A stretch of DNA of 64,000 bases, taken from positions 1,798,001 to 1,862,000 of the forward strand of contig NZ_CP071848.1 in assembly GCF_023716565.1 (NCBI RefSeq). The letters are read 5' to 3'. Both the position numbers and the translations under genes were made by a program. This document shows, one piece after another, positions 63,725-64,000 of the stretch (position 1 is its first letter; each line of letters begins with the position of its first letter). This DNA comes from Vibrio sp. SCSIO 43136. GTDB taxonomy: Bacteria; Pseudomonadota; Gammaproteobacteria; Enterobacterales; Vibrionaceae. Below the pieces are notes generated by a model. That model saw nothing but the letters and a program-made list of their open reading frames with translations, was not told the origin of the DNA and did not search any database.

Positions 63725-64000
63725 ATGTGTTCAAAATCATATCGTAACGACATTCAAGGCCTCAGAGCTATAGCAGTGCTATCTGTGGTCATCTTTCACA
63801 TCAACAAGGACTGGTTACCGGGTGGTTTTGTTGGTGTAGATATGTTTTTCGTAATATCTGGTTTCTTAATATCTTCGATTATATTAAATAAAAAAACATT
63901 AAATACATTTTATTTTATTGATTTTTACCAGAGCCGCATAAGGAGAATTTTACCAGCATATCTATTCCTTATGATTGTAACTCTTCTTACAATGACTATA
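63725..64000 (+). CDS. Acyltransferase 3 family protein, OafA/YrhL type (3' end outside window)
   Basis: The first 92 codons are visible: MCSKSYRNDIQGLRAIAVLSVVIFHI, then WLPGGFVGVDMFFVISGFLISSII and FYQSRIRRILPAYLFLMIVTLL. These are the hallmark motifs of integral-membrane acyltransferases that acetylate O-antigen or other surface sugars (RAxAVLxVVxFH with the catalytic-type histidine, FFVISGFL, RxxRIxP). The gene is clearly AT-richer than the chromosomal genes to the left, suggesting transfer. It follows the IS cluster and probably opens a polysaccharide or O-antigen modification locus to the right. Confidence 0.9.
   Translation, partial: MCSKSYRNDIQGLRAIAVLSVVIFHINKDWLPGGFVGVDMFFVISGFLISSIILNKKTLNTFYFIDFYQSRIRRILPAYLFLMIVTLLTMTI

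Overview
The window looks like about 64 kb of chromosome from a marine gammaproteobacterium of the genus Vibrio. Diagnostic genes are hexR, panP (the Vibrio-type aspartate 1-decarboxylase), fabV, a tfoX-type competence regulator, cydDC, a metR beside DUF4250, and the bcr-rsuA-radD neighbourhood. Base composition and codon use look even from 1 to about 57,800, and almost every gene there is intact with a recognisable ribosome binding site. Species cannot be fixed from the sequence alone.

Layout: (1) 1-4,776 holds a partial DUF2797 gene, a two-gene class V aminotransferase/2OG-Fe dioxygenase operon with a possible attenuated leader, and a Vibrio-type membrane-anchored protein. (2) 5,011-16,152 holds trxB-cydD-cydC (redox and cytochrome bd maturation), serC, a ydgA-family gene, an unusual REC-cNMP-histidine kinase with a stand-alone receiver, an outer-membrane barrel and tfoX. 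(3) 16,578-25,949 holds an HDOD protein, a LysO-type lysine exporter, panP, hexR, an iron alcohol dehydrogenase, grxA and a ybjL-type transporter. (4) 26,016-31,938 is a fatty-acid block (fabV, fadE, a PsrA-like TetR regulator) followed by nhaA. A structured, terminator-ended stretch between psrA and nhaA is the best candidate for an undescribed small RNA. (5) 32,370-46,652 holds an AttEFGH-like ABC/CrtC cluster, a MATE pump, an SDR-DUF2867 protein, rsuA-bcr-DUF2913, radD, and a PepSY/PhoPQ-like two-component operon. (6) 46,892-57,492 holds rplY, a 40-bp tandem repeat array, small conserved genes, two overlapping hydrolase genes, metR with a MetJ box, dcuC and a PAS-GGDEF-EAL-CBS protein.

From 57,767 the character changes. 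Only about the first 19 codons of ygiQ remain. After them comes a nest of three insertion sequences: a decayed IS5-family element split by an ISAs1-family element with a 10-bp target duplication, which is itself split by an intact IS1634/IS4-type element with a 6-bp duplication. Next to the nest is an IS3-family element broken by many frame changes, and then the start of an AT-rich acyltransferase gene running off the window. This is the edge of a variable region, possibly a surface-polysaccharide locus.

The chromosomal part combines redox and respiration genes, central carbon control (HexR), fatty-acid metabolism and metabolite export. The visible regulatory signals (PsrA-like, MetJ and FNR-like sites, leader hairpins) fit those roles. 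All family assignments were made by eye from motifs and remembered homologues; no database search was run.
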